Shown one piece after another: positions 53,942 through 61,775 of a stretch of 64,000 nucleotides of DNA. A program made the translations under genes and the position numbers. The stretch covers positions 62,001-126,000 of the forward strand of contig CAKTZA010000001.1 in assembly GCA_934635045.1 (NCBI GenBank), written 5' to 3'. How positions within the stretch are numbered: the stretch's first letter is position 1; every line of letters starts with the position of its first letter. The notes beneath the pieces were generated by a model, which saw only the letters and a list, made by a program, of their open reading frames with translations, ran no database searches and had not been told where the DNA came from. This stretch comes from an uncultured Kiritimatiellota bacterium (lineage in GTDB: Bacteria; Verrucomicrobiota; Kiritimatiellia; RFP12; UBA1067).

Positions 53942-54225
53942 TCCGATTCCCCTTCGCGGAGTTCGTGCATGATGTCGGCCGTAGAGCGGTATTCAGGGTG
54001 GAAGCGCCGACAATACCCAATCAAATCATGCGCGGATTTCGGCTTCGCCGTGGGAGTCTCTGCCTGGTCGAGTTTGACGAGGATGACCTGATAGAGGCCA
54101 CTCTCCGGGATCGAAAGGGACAACGAACCGCGATGCCCCATGACGTTTTCAGACCACACGCGGCCGGACGAGCCGACATTGGCGACGGTTCGCATCCAGT
54201 CCTTCTTCTCCATCAGCCTTGGCAT
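53938..54225 (-). CDS. Cognate antitoxin of the PIN toxin
   Basis: 95 residues; SD AGGAGG 8 nt before ATG. The N-terminal part WMRTVANVGSSGRVWSENVM with SLSLSIPESGLYQVILV is beta-rich, unlike standard VapB ribbon-helix-helix. The C-terminal helix (HPEYRSTADIMHELREGESD) looks like a toxin-wrapping tail. Position directly upstream and overlapping the toxin supports its role. Family not firmly recognised. Confidence 0.65.
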   Translation of the reverse strand: MPRLMEKKDWMRTVANVGSSGRVWSENVMGHRGSLSLSIPESGLYQVILVKLDQAETPTAKPKSAHDLIGYCRRFHPEYRSTADIMHELREGESD

Positions 54226-54278
54226 GGCATCATCCTCCTTTCTCGTAATCGATCTTCCCTGTCATCGAAAGCATTTAG

Positions 54279-54284
54279 ATTATA
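54279..54284 (-). promoter_or_regulatory. -10 box of the PIN toxin-antitoxin operon
   Basis: The minus strand reads ATATGGTATAATCTAAATG about 53 nt before the antitoxin ATG. Confidence 0.55.
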
Positions 54285-54346
54285 CCATATTCTTCTCTCT
54301 CCACGCAATCGACACGCGCCGTACGTACTTCATCGGCAAGGGAACG

Positions 54347-54954
54347 CTAAATGCCGTTTCCTCTGCGGTTCAGGCGCATGAGGGACAGGATCGCGTAGAC
54401 GGCCACGGCGGCTTCGGCGAGCGGAATCGCCCACCAGAGCGCCGCGCCGCCGAAGAGGGGCGGCTGCGCCGCCTGCCCCACGCCATAGCCACAGCACTGC
54501 ACGAACGTGCCGACCATCACGATCACGCCATAGACGGCCAGCTCGTCCGTGCCGAGGTACTTGAGGATCTGGCGGTTGAACAGCACCGTGAGGACGCCCA
54601 TCGCGATGTCGATGAGGAAGACGGAAAAGCCGACCTCCACGATCTTGCGCGAGAACAGGACGGGCGCAAGCGGCAGGTCCAGCCGCAGGGTGTTGCGGCG
54701 GTGGAAGAAGTGCGAGACCATGACGAGAATGGCGACAGCCTCGCCGATCACCGTCGCGAGACCCGCGCCGAAGATGCCCATATGGCGGACGCGACCGAGA
54801 GTGCGATGCCCATCAGGAGCGCGGCGGTGAAGTAACGGTTGGCCGGGGCGGTCGAGACGCGCGCGCCGCGCCGGACGGCGTACAGGACCGAGCCGAATGC
54901 GGCGACCAGATACTTCCGGTAAACGCCGAAGATATTGTCCGTCAACACGTTCAT
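54347..54954 (-). pseudogene. Internally deleted MATE efflux transporter
   Basis: With SD AAAGGAGAA, ATG at 54954 opens a MATE N-terminus (MNVLTDNIFGVYRKYLVAAF), jumps to RVSTAPANRYFTAALLMGIA (a mid-protein helix), and shifts frame near 54785 into MGIFGAGLATVIGEAVAILV and the remaining ~145 residues to 54347. Only about 200 of ~450 residues survive and two frames are used. Promoter and SD are intact. A drug/Na+ antiporter relic. Confidence 0.75.
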
Positions 54955-55040
54955 GAATCATTCTCCTTTCAATATGATGATGAACTGCGGCGTATTGTAT
55001 CATACGTGTCAAGGGGGCTAATAAGCGTCCGCCAGGCTTC

Positions 55041-55148
55041 GGCATAAAACGATGATCCGCTCTTGCGAGACAGACTGTCGTTCGCAATTTGGCCCGTCGG
55101 CTCCTCCGGGCCACAGGCGGCTTGCGCCGCACGTCGGCAAGCGACAGG
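55041..55148. repeat. Composite dispersed repeat, copy 2
   Basis: 55041-55100 resembles 34570-34628. 55128-55148 is the exact reverse complement of 34637-34657. The order and orientation differ from copy 1, so the second module is inverted. The gap 54955-55188 otherwise contains only the MATE promoter (TACAAT) and SD. Confidence 0.7.
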
Positions 55149-55188
55149 CCAATGATGCGGACGGACTTATAGAAAGCGAATCATCTTT

Positions 55189-55788
55189 TTATGCTAAAAC
55201 CCCGCCCGGATTGAGCACCTTGTCAACGAGCGGCTGAGCGCGCGCCACGTCTGACGGATGGACGGCGACGCACATCCGCGTACCCAAGCCACCGTTCCCC
55301 CTCCGATGAAAGGCGGTGTCGATGACTGTCTGGCGCAACGCAAAGCGAATGCCCTCGGCCTTAAACAGCCGCACGAGTTCGTTCACCTCTAAAACCGAGG
55401 CATCCGGCACGAGCAGCACACCGTCCAGCGGTCGCGCGGACGCCTCATCTGGCTTTATCGCCAGGGCGACCGTCCGCCCTTCATATCCGCGCGTGAAGTC
55501 CGTCTCGCGACGGCGATTCCGCCAAGAGATGCACCACAAGGGAATCGCCACACCAACAACAATGGCGCCGACAAGGAGAAAGAGTTGCCAGAACGGATCG
55601 TTCGGATCAATCGACAGGCACAAGCCCTCTTGCATCAGCGAGCCTTGTCCCGCGCGAACAAGTTTCACGCCCGCCACGACGCACAGCGTGACAAGAAACG
55701 CCACAAGCGGCAACCGCGCCAACGCGCCCCACGTTGTCGAGCTCGCAGTCTCGTTCATTTCTATTTCGCTTCTGTCAACATTCACCAC
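55189..55788 (-). CDS. Hypothetical two-TM protein with DUF2007-like tail
   Basis: About 199 residues; start probably GTG at 55788 or 55785, 5-8 nt after AAAGGAG. Two membrane segments (LARLPLVAFLVTLCVVAGVK; FLLVGAIVVGVAIPLWCIS) precede a cytosolic C-terminus (DASVLEVNELVRLFKAEGIR, then CVAVHPSDVARAQPLVDKVL) resembling DUF2007 signal-transducing domains. The resemblance is by eye only. Confidence 0.5.
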   Translation of the reverse strand: MVNVDRSEIEMNETASSTTWGALARLPLVAFLVTLCVVAGVKLVRAGQGSLMQEGLCLSIDPNDPFWQLFLLVGAIVVGVAIPLWCISWRNRRRETDFTRGYEGRTVALAIKPDEASARPLDGVLLVPDASVLEVNELVRLFKAEGIRFALRQTVIDTAFHRRGNGGLGTRMCVAVHPSDVARAQPLVDKVLNPGGVLA

Positions 55789-55807
55789 ACGGACTCCTTT
55801 GGACGGC

Positions 55808-55813
55808 ATTATA
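55808..55813 (-). promoter_or_regulatory. -10 box of the 55788 gene
   Basis: The minus strand reads TTATGCTATAATGCCG, about 20 nt before the GTG start and just before the SD. Confidence 0.5.
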
Positions 55814-55860
55814 GCATAATCCGAGCGCGGCGCAGTCGCCGGATAAGAAAGCACGCCCCC

Positions 55861-55890
55861 TTGACATGGTTAGATATCTAATGATATACT
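55861..55890 (+). promoter_or_regulatory. marR promoter with internal palindromic operator
   Basis: TTGACA (55861-55866), 18-bp spacer, TATACT (55885-55890), then 7 nt to ATG: the best consensus promoter in the window. The spacer holds TTAGATATCTAA (55870-55881), a perfect 12-bp palindrome of the type MarR proteins bind. Autorepression is therefore likely. Confidence 0.75.
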
Positions 55891-55897
55891 ACGCGCC

Positions 55898-56353
55898 ATG
55901 AACCACAACATGGGAATGCTGATCGCGCGTCTGCATGAACAGGCGCATCGCTGGCTCGTCGGCGAGCTGTCGCGGGCAGGGCTTTCGGGCCTTGCGCCGT
56001 CCCACGGAGACGTGCTGGCGCTTCTGTTTCTGCGCGGCGAGGCGACGATGCACGAGATCGCCGCGTTCGCGCACCGCACCCGTCCGACGATGACTGTCCT
56101 CATCGACAAGCTTGCGGACAGGGGGCTTGTCGTGCGCGAGAAGTCCGCCGTGGACGCCCGCAGTCTCGTGGTGCGGCTGACCGCCGCCGGCGCGGCATTG
56201 CGTCCCGACTTCGAGGCCCTTTCGCGTCGCTACCGTGCGCGCCTCTACAAGGGTCTCTCCGCCGAAGAGGCCGCGACGCTCGAACGACTTCTCGAAAAAG
56301 TCTTGGCCAACCAAGAAACAAAACAGACAAAACAGAAAGGAACAAGGAAATGA
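55898..56353 (+). CDS. MarR-family transcriptional regulator
   Basis: 151 residues. Winged-helix core: LALLFLRGEATMHEIAAFAH, then RTRPTMTVLIDKLADRGLVV (recognition helix) and the wing REKSAVDARSLVVRLTAAG with the family's DxR. Likely a homodimeric repressor of its own operon, released by a small aromatic or oxidant signal. The start is leaderless (TATACT 7 nt upstream, no SD). Its stop overlaps the cupin ATG (ATGA). Confidence 0.9.
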   Translation: MNHNMGMLIARLHEQAHRWLVGELSRAGLSGLAPSHGDVLALLFLRGEATMHEIAAFAHRTRPTMTVLIDKLADRGLVVREKSAVDARSLVVRLTAAGAALRPDFEALSRRYRARLYKGLSAEEAATLERLLEKVLANQETKQTKQKGTRK

Positions 56354-56799
56354 AAGACATCAAGACAACGGCAGACCTTGCCAACGCCACGGCAATCGAC
56401 TTCGGACCGCTTGCCGAAATCAAGGACTACGTATTTGAACTCGGCCCTGAGGTGAAGATACCCGGAAAGGTGTTCGGCGGCGCGGCGATCAAGGCCGGCG
56501 GCGCGGATTTCTCCTTTCAGGTCTTCGCACCGGGAACGGAAGGGGGATTCTACCACACGCACAGGAACAACGAGGAACTGTACTTCTTCCTTTCGGGCAG
56601 TGGCGAGTATCAGGTTGACGGCGTGAACATCCCCGTGAAGGAGGGAACCGTCATCCGCGTCGCGCCGAACGGGAAGCGTGCCGTCCGCAACACGGGCGAC
56701 AAGCCGCTGACGATGCTCTGCGTCCAGTATGTCGCGGGGGCGGCTGGAAGCGTCAACGCCGCTGACGGCACGATTCTCAACGAGCCTGTGAAGTGGTGA
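56350..56799 (+). CDS. Cupin-domain protein under MarR control
   Basis: 149 residues. Cupin motif 1 GFYHTHRNNEELYFFLSGSG supplies two His and a Glu; motif 2 GTVIRVAPNGKRAVRNTGDK has no metal His, with R/N at the expected place. Such single-domain cupins may be isomerases, dioxygenase-like enzymes or sensors. Coupled to marR, it is probably the operon's effector, for example in detoxification of the MarR ligand. Confidence 0.8.
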   Translation: MKDIKTTADLANATAIDFGPLAEIKDYVFELGPEVKIPGKVFGGAAIKAGGADFSFQVFAPGTEGGFYHTHRNNEELYFFLSGSGEYQVDGVNIPVKEGTVIRVAPNGKRAVRNTGDKPLTMLCVQYVAGAAGSVNAADGTILNEPVKW

Positions 56800-56883
56800 C
56801 CGGCGCAAGGGCCGCTTGCGAAACGTGTGCGCTGTGGGTTGCGGTCGCATCCTGTGCCCGCCGGCCCGGCAACGCACTCGATA

Positions 56884-56952
56884 GACTCACACGGGGTAAC
56901 GGAGGCCCGGAGATCGGCTGGGACGCTCCGTGCCTCCGTGGCTCCGTGTGAG
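56884..56952. repeat. CACGGAG-type inverted repeat, copy B
   Basis: Arms 56884-56911 (starts ACTCACACGGGG) and 56925-56952 (ends CTCCGTGTGAGA) face each other across 13 bp. The right arm matches that of copy A (10878-10905) except for the order of its internal units. Confidence 0.75.
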
Positions 56953-56968
56953 ACCACTCTTGTTGTTT

Positions 56969-57262
56969 CTATAAGGACTCGACGAGCGGGCGAACCTTCT
57001 CAAGCCACTTCGCCTTCTCCGACTCAAAATAGATCGTTTCCGAACGATTGGTTTGCAGCGAATCCCAATAACACTTGGGACGAATGCCTGCACAGCCGCA
57101 CGGCACGTACGCCTCACAGCACCTCTCACCGTAGCGAGCGACAAGCCCGATCTTGTCATGCTCCTCATTCGGCGCGAAGACATAGGCTAACTCGTCCGGC
57201 GCGCGCGCATCGAAAGGGATGCGCGCGCGGCGAACGGTTCGGACCGATTCCTTTAGGCGCGG
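56969..57262 (-). pseudogene. Open frame directly after the queD stop, no start codon
   Basis: Immediately after the TGA of the queD-like gene, the same frame stays open for 97 codons to TAG at 56969. It looks protein-like: RIPFDARAPDELAYVFAPNE, then GLVARYGERCCEAYVPCGCA, GIRPKCYWDSLQTNRSETIY and KAKWLEKVRPLVESL. No ATG, GTG or TTG lies in frame before the protein-like part. It may be the tail of a gene fused or truncated here, or be reached by readthrough. Five cysteines cluster in the middle. Family not recognised. Confidence 0.55.
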
Positions 57263-57856
57263 TCAGGCGCGATAGCCGCACTTCGGACAGACGCCGTCCT
57301 TGAGAGCGATGCCGCAGAGCGGGCAGCGGTCAAGCGACAGGTGCGACGGGAACGACGCCGTCGCCACGTTGACGCCGCTCGTGAAGGTGATCTTCACGAT
57401 GTTGAGCTTGTCCTTCAGCAGCTCGTACACCATCTTGATGAACCCCTCGACGGTCATCGTCTCCTTCGTGACGACGAGCCGGCATTCAGGATAGGCGGTG
57501 CAGAGCTCCGTCTTGAACGCGGGCCCCTTCATCGTGTTCGTCGGCGTGCCGTTGCGGATGCCCTCCTGCTCGTAGACGGCGAGGACGGCCGGCAGAAGCG
57601 GATCGTCTTCGCGCAGGACGAGCGCATGGTCGAAGTTCTTGAGAACCTCCCAGGCCGTCTTCTGGATCTCGTTGCAGGGGAACACCATGTTGACGCCGGG
57701 ATTGACCGAATCCTCGACCTCGATGGTCAGTCCGCCGGTGTGCCCGTGCAAGTATCGGGCCTCGCCCCTGAATCCGTAGAAGCGGTGGGCATACTGGATG
57801 TCGAGGTGCGCGACGGAGCGGATGGTGGTGCAGGTGCAGTTCTTGTTCGTGTTCAT
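57263..57856 (-). CDS. QueD/PTPS-family protein with C-terminal zinc ribbon
   Basis: 197 residues. Start at 57856 with SD AAAGGAAC. The pterin-synthase fold is shown by VAHLDIQYAHRFYGFRGEAR, then YLHGHTGGLTIEVED (zinc His ligands), MVFPCNEIQKTAWEVLKNFD and the C-terminal Glu region. The catalytic Cys that precedes LHGH by four residues in QueD is Ala here. A zinc ribbon (CPLCGIALKDGVCPKCGYR) is appended. It may therefore catalyse a side-chain reaction other than canonical 6-carboxytetrahydropterin formation. No queC/queE/queF nearby. Confidence 0.75.
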   Translation of the reverse strand: MNTNKNCTCTTIRSVAHLDIQYAHRFYGFRGEARYLHGHTGGLTIEVEDSVNPGVNMVFPCNEIQKTAWEVLKNFDHALVLREDDPLLPAVLAVYEQEGIRNGTPTNTMKGPAFKTELCTAYPECRLVVTKETMTVEGFIKMVYELLKDKLNIVKITFTSGVNVATASFPSHLSLDRCPLCGIALKDGVCPKCGYRA

Positions 57857-57984
57857 GTGCGTGTTCCTTTCTTGTTTGTGGTTGTGCCGAGAGAGACGTT
57901 CTCCCGACACCGCACAGAATACATTATTCCCCCCGCGCCTGTCCGTTGGAATTACAACCTCACGCATGGGCTTTTCGCCGACAC

Positions 57985-59806
57985 ATCGGCAGTCAATCAC
58001 GACCACGCAGAGACATGTGCCACGAATTCCCCAACGCATCTACCAGACAAGAAAATCTTGGTCACGGCAGATGGCCCTCAAAAGACTTACTGCGAAGGCG
58101 AGACGGCCAAACTCTCCTTCGCATTCACCGAAATGTTCAATTATTCTGACGGCTACCTGTTCCTTGAACCGATTGACGGGCCGTCACGCGCGCTTGTCGA
58201 TTGCCCTGTTGCGTTCACAAAAGGCATTAGGATTTCTGCCTATTCAGCCTCGGCGATGCCCACCTATCTCGCGTTGAGGGACGGCTGGCCGAATTGTGCG
58301 CTCTCGTACAAAGTCATCGTGCGCAGCACACCAGATCCGAACGACGATACGAACATCATCGCCGACTGGGATTCGGATGTCATTACGCTCAACGTGACAA
58401 ACGCCGTTCCGTCCGTGCTCTCGGTCTCGATGATGGATGGCGCTTTCATATATGGGACGAGCGGAGGAATGGCACAGGCCGTCGTGGGCATACAGAACGT
58501 GTTCGAGGTTGAAGCCTACGATCCGAGCGACATCGACCTTGAAGACGATGGCTTCGAGACGATCGTCCGCTTCTATGAGAATGGCTCGGTCTCGAAGACC
58601 GTAACGCTGTATGGGAACCCATACGGACAGCAGATCCCACATGCATTCTCGGCAATCGGCAGGAACAAGATGACCGTTCAAGTCTACGACAAAGACATGT
58701 CGCCTGACGAAAGGCTTGCGGCGGACGAGAATCCCTTTACGGTCTTCGTCGAAACGCTGAACGCGCCGACCATCGCGCTGACTTCTCTCAACAACAGTGC
58801 CGTCTTCGACGAAACCGAGACAGGAAGTACACGAGGTCGCATCAACGTAGCCCTCACTGTACCGCCAACCATGCTGGGTGCGGGACGCCTTACCGTCCAC
58901 CTTGACGTTGAGCGCGTGGGTACAGATGACGGCAACTACGCATTACCCGTCCTGAACACCACGGACTTGCAGTTCCAGAGCCCCGTCACGCAGCAAAGCG
59001 TCTTCTTCACTGCGCTTGACGGCACGCCACAGTGCGCAAGTGCGGGTTTCCGCCTCCGGGCGCGTGTGACAACGAACACGCCGTCGCTGGATGCGACGAA
59101 GACATTGGCTGAGTGCTACCAAGAGGGCACGTTCTCCTTCACGGTTCAGAATGTCGCGCCAGAGATCGGTACGGACGAAGCAACGCAGAGCATGATTCCC
59201 GCCACAATTGGCACGCCTTATTCGCTTGCCTGGACGGTAGACGATGTGGAGAACGACCAAAAAGCGATGAGTGTCTGTTGGGAGTACGAGGGAACCTCTG
59301 AAAAATCCACGATAGACGTGAGTGCCAGCAAACTCACAAAGGCGATCACGTTTACGACTGTGGGAGCGAAGCGCGTACGCCTCAGCGCATATGACAAGGA
59401 TGGTGGCGCATGTGTTCGCGACTATTGCTTTTACGTCCATCCTGTTTCTGAAGTGGTGGATGTGGGCGACAGCAAAACGGTGACAGTTCCCGGCGACTGG
59501 CTTGGGCAGAAGACGGTGCGAACAGCGGCAGACGTGGCGGCGAACGGACGGAAAGTCTGGGAATGCTATCTGCTGGGGTGTGACCCAGAACAAGCAGACG
59601 ACGACTTTCGCATCATCTCATTCGAGCTGAAAGACGGAAAGCCAATCTTCACGTTCAGCCACACGGAAGACGGCTCTGGCTCATCGCTCGCACCACGTAT
59701 CCGCACACTGGGCAAGGCGCGGATTGAAGACGCGGACTGGTCGGAAGTACCCGACGGCAACGAATCAGCGTTCCGATTCTTCAAGGCCGAAGTCGTATTG
59801 CCTTAA
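57985..59806 (+). pseudogene. 5'-truncated secreted Ig-like-repeat protein
   Basis: An open frame of ~600 residues with no in-frame ATG before residue ~45 and no signal peptide. It contains beta-sandwich repeats (QKTYCEGETAKLSFAFTEMF; MTVQVYDKDMSPDERLAADE; IGTPYSLAWTVDDVENDQKA, PKD/Ig-like). The last ~100 residues (VWECYLLGCDPEQADDDFRI to FFKAEVVLP) look like a conserved C-terminal module. The 5' end abuts the queD promoter region, so the gene has lost its beginning. Codons and frame are otherwise intact over 1.8 kb. Confidence 0.65.
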
Positions 59807-59832
59807 CGTTACCGTATCTCAGACACACGCTC

Positions 59833-60736
59833 TCACGCAGTGCGCGTCGTTCGAGAGATTTTCTCGGCCCGTTCCTGTATGAGCTGAAGGACAGATGCGC
59901 AGCCCTGCGGAAGTCCGAGCGCATGAACGGTTGCATCGCACACGCCTTTGCAAAGCGTCTGAAGACGCTTGAGGAGTTGCGGAAAACCAAGATGGAGTTC
60001 AGCGGACATCTTTTTCCAATGCCCATAGCAGATTGAGTCGATGGAGTCGCTGCCGCCGATCTTCATGGCCGGGCTTTTGGCGAGGGTCGGCCAGAAGACA
60101 GTCGACACAAGATCGTACCCCGGCGCCAACCGCCGCGCACCTGAACGGTAAAGCATCGAATAGTTCTTGCCGTGGGCGTCTGCATTCCCAATGACGGCAT
60201 TGAACATCAGCAAGTCCACGAACGCCAACACATCAAGCGCAGGAGCCGTCGACCAGCCAGAGCGGATGAGGCGCACGACTTCGCGCACGGCGAAGGCCAC
60301 GCTCGCCAACCAGCAACGGACGAAGCGGGAGCGTCTCGATGAGGTCAGCGAGTTCGGACACAGTCTTTGGAACAAACCCGTTTGCACATTGGCTTGGCGT
60401 TGCGTTCTGCGGAAGAATTGTCAATGCGCCCGCACATTCACCACCAAGTGCCTCCAAAAAGGCGAAGTCATTTGTCTCGGCAATTCCAAGGTAAGAGGCA
60501 ATTCGGCTTCTTTGAGATTCCTCAGGAAGAAGCCCCGCAAAGAACGGACGCAGTTCAGGGCCGCTGAACGGTTCCTCTCGAAGGGGGAGCGAGTGCGAGA
60601 TGGGTTGCGCAACCGCAGAAGACAGATACCCCTTGTCATAGGTAAACTGCTCTGAACCGCTCACAAACTTGTCGTAGAATCCGACACGCGAAGTGCCCCA
60701 ATAAACGTCAAGCGTCTTGGAAATGCTGTCCTTCAT
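59833..60736 (-). pseudogene. hipA: HipA toxin with internal deletion and frameshift
   Basis: ATG at 60736 overlaps the end of hipB closely. The N-terminal subdomain is intact (LDVYWGTSRVGFYDKFVSGS, SHSLPLREEPFSGPELRPFF, GLLPEESQRSRIASYLGIAE). After LPLRPLLVGERGLR near 60285 the sequence jumps frame into the C-terminal kinase part (VLAFVDLLMFNAVIGNADAH, GKNYSMLY with the catalytic Asp/Asn). The central ATP-binding/P-loop region (~130 residues) is missing. The kinase cannot be active, so the system is toxin-dead. Confidence 0.8.
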
Positions 60737-60738
60737 GA

Positions 60739-60948
60739 TCAAAGCCGGGCGGTATCGTTTACGTCAAGCTGCATGCCTAATGCGGCCATGACTTGCAGCA
60801 CTTTCCCGATCTGGCAGGTTGACTTTCCAGCTTCCAGATCGACAATAAACCGAAGCCCCGTTCCGGCGACAAAAGCCAGTGCTGGTTGCGTCAGCCCTTG
60901 TCTCCTGCGAGCTTCACGGATTTTCAGTCCTATTTCACCTGATGTCAT
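60739..60948 (-). CDS. hipB: HipB-type antitoxin/repressor
   Basis: 69 residues from ATG at 60948 (MTSGEIGLKIREARRRQGLT). Xre-type HTH: GLKIREARRRQGLTQPALAF and GTGLRFIVDLEAGKSTCQIG, the HipB/Y4mF pattern with the RFIxxLExGK signature. It would neutralise HipA and repress the operon through three phased operators at 60952-61072. An upstream in-frame ATG at 61038 lies beyond the promoter and is rejected. Confidence 0.85.
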   Translation of the reverse strand: MTSGEIGLKIREARRRQGLTQPALAFVAGTGLRFIVDLEAGKSTCQIGKVLQVMAALGMQLDVNDTARL

Positions 60949-60951
60949 ATC

Positions 60952-61072
60952 AATTTCCCGAACGGTATAATAGCATAATCCCGACGGCCTTTCAACGGCG
61001 AAATTTCCCGAACGGGAAATTAGCCTCTCGCAAGGCAAGATCTCGGCAAGAAATTTACCGTTCGGGAAATTT
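60952..61072. promoter_or_regulatory. Three hipB operators, 50-bp spaced, with promoter
   Basis: O2 (61002-61021) is AATTTCCCGAACGGGAAATT, 9-bp arms around AA. O3 (61051-61072) is AAATTTACCG-TT-CGGGAAATTT with one mismatch. O1 (60952-60971) has the left arm AATTTCCCGAACGG and runs into TATAAT of the minus-strand TATTATACCG promoter region. Centres are at 60961.5, 61011.5 and 61061.5: exactly 50 bp apart, so all face one side of the helix. O3 overlaps the stop codon of the next gene. Confidence 0.8.
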
Positions 61073-61731
61073 TAAGCGGTCTGTCCGGAAGTCGTCTCTC
61101 GCCGCTCCCAGTCGCGGCGGTTGAGGCGCTCGCGAAGGTCTTTCCAGCCGGGGAGGCGTGCGTCCATCAGCGCATAGAACGCCGGGCCGTGTCCATGGAC
61201 GGCGAAATGCGTCAGCTCGTGGACGACGACATACTCGACCAGTTCGCGCGGCGCGTGCGCCAGCGCCTCGTTGTAGGTGATGTACCGCTTGCTCCAATGG
61301 CAGCAGCCCCAGACGGACGTCACCTTGCGGATCCGCCACGTGACGTCGCGTTCGCCGAACCGCGCCGCCCACGTGGCGTTGAGTTCGTCCAGCCGCGCAG
61401 ACAGGGCGGCGCGTTCCGCCTCCGTCACGGGTGCGCGCACGATCGGCGGACGCGCCAGCACCTCGCGGCGTGCCTTCAGGGCCCAGTCCCACTTCTCCTT
61501 CAGGAACGCCTCGCCTTGCGCGAGCGTCACGCCGCGATCCGGCAGGGAAAGGCGCAACGTGCCGTCCGAGGCGATGCGGAGGTTGATTCGCCGAATGCGC
61601 TTGCGGACGACCTCGACCGGCACGCCGTCGATCTCGTTCCGCCCGACGCACAGCATCTGCTCGGAGGGCCGCCTGTTCGATCGCCAGCAGAACGCCCCCA
61701 CGCAGTACCGAGTCATGTCTTCTGTCGTCAT
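61072..61731 (-). CDS. YgjP-like metallopeptidase (DUF45)
   Basis: 219 residues. The zinc motif VVHELTHFAVHGHGPAFYAL (HELTH plus downstream His) and the upstream KVTSVWGCCHWSKRYITYN match the YgjP/DUF45 (M48-like) family: small cytosolic metalloproteins often linked to restriction or toxin loci. The start at 61731 follows a TATAAT box by 8 nt with no SD (ATG at 61716 is an alternative). Confidence 0.85.
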   Translation of the reverse strand: MTTEDMTRYCVGAFCWRSNRRPSEQMLCVGRNEIDGVPVEVVRKRIRRINLRIASDGTLRLSLPDRGVTLAQGEAFLKEKWDWALKARREVLARPPIVRAPVTEAERAALSARLDELNATWAARFGERDVTWRIRKVTSVWGCCHWSKRYITYNEALAHAPRELVEYVVVHELTHFAVHGHGPAFYALMDARLPGWKDLRERLNRRDWERRETTSGQTA

Positions 61732-61739
61732 GGCTGAAG

Positions 61740-61745
61740 ATTATA
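61740..61745 (-). promoter_or_regulatory. -10 box of the YgjP-like gene
   Basis: The minus strand reads GTGGTATAATCTTCAGCC then ATG; 8 nt between hexamer and start. Confidence 0.5.
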
Positions 61746-61775
61746 CCACATTCGCGACCGACGCTGAAGCGCGCG

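Noticed and set aside
57240..57265. Selenocysteine insertion at the queD UGA
   Set aside because: The stem is short, the preceding zinc ribbon is a natural C-terminus and no Sec machinery is visible. Kept only as a remark.
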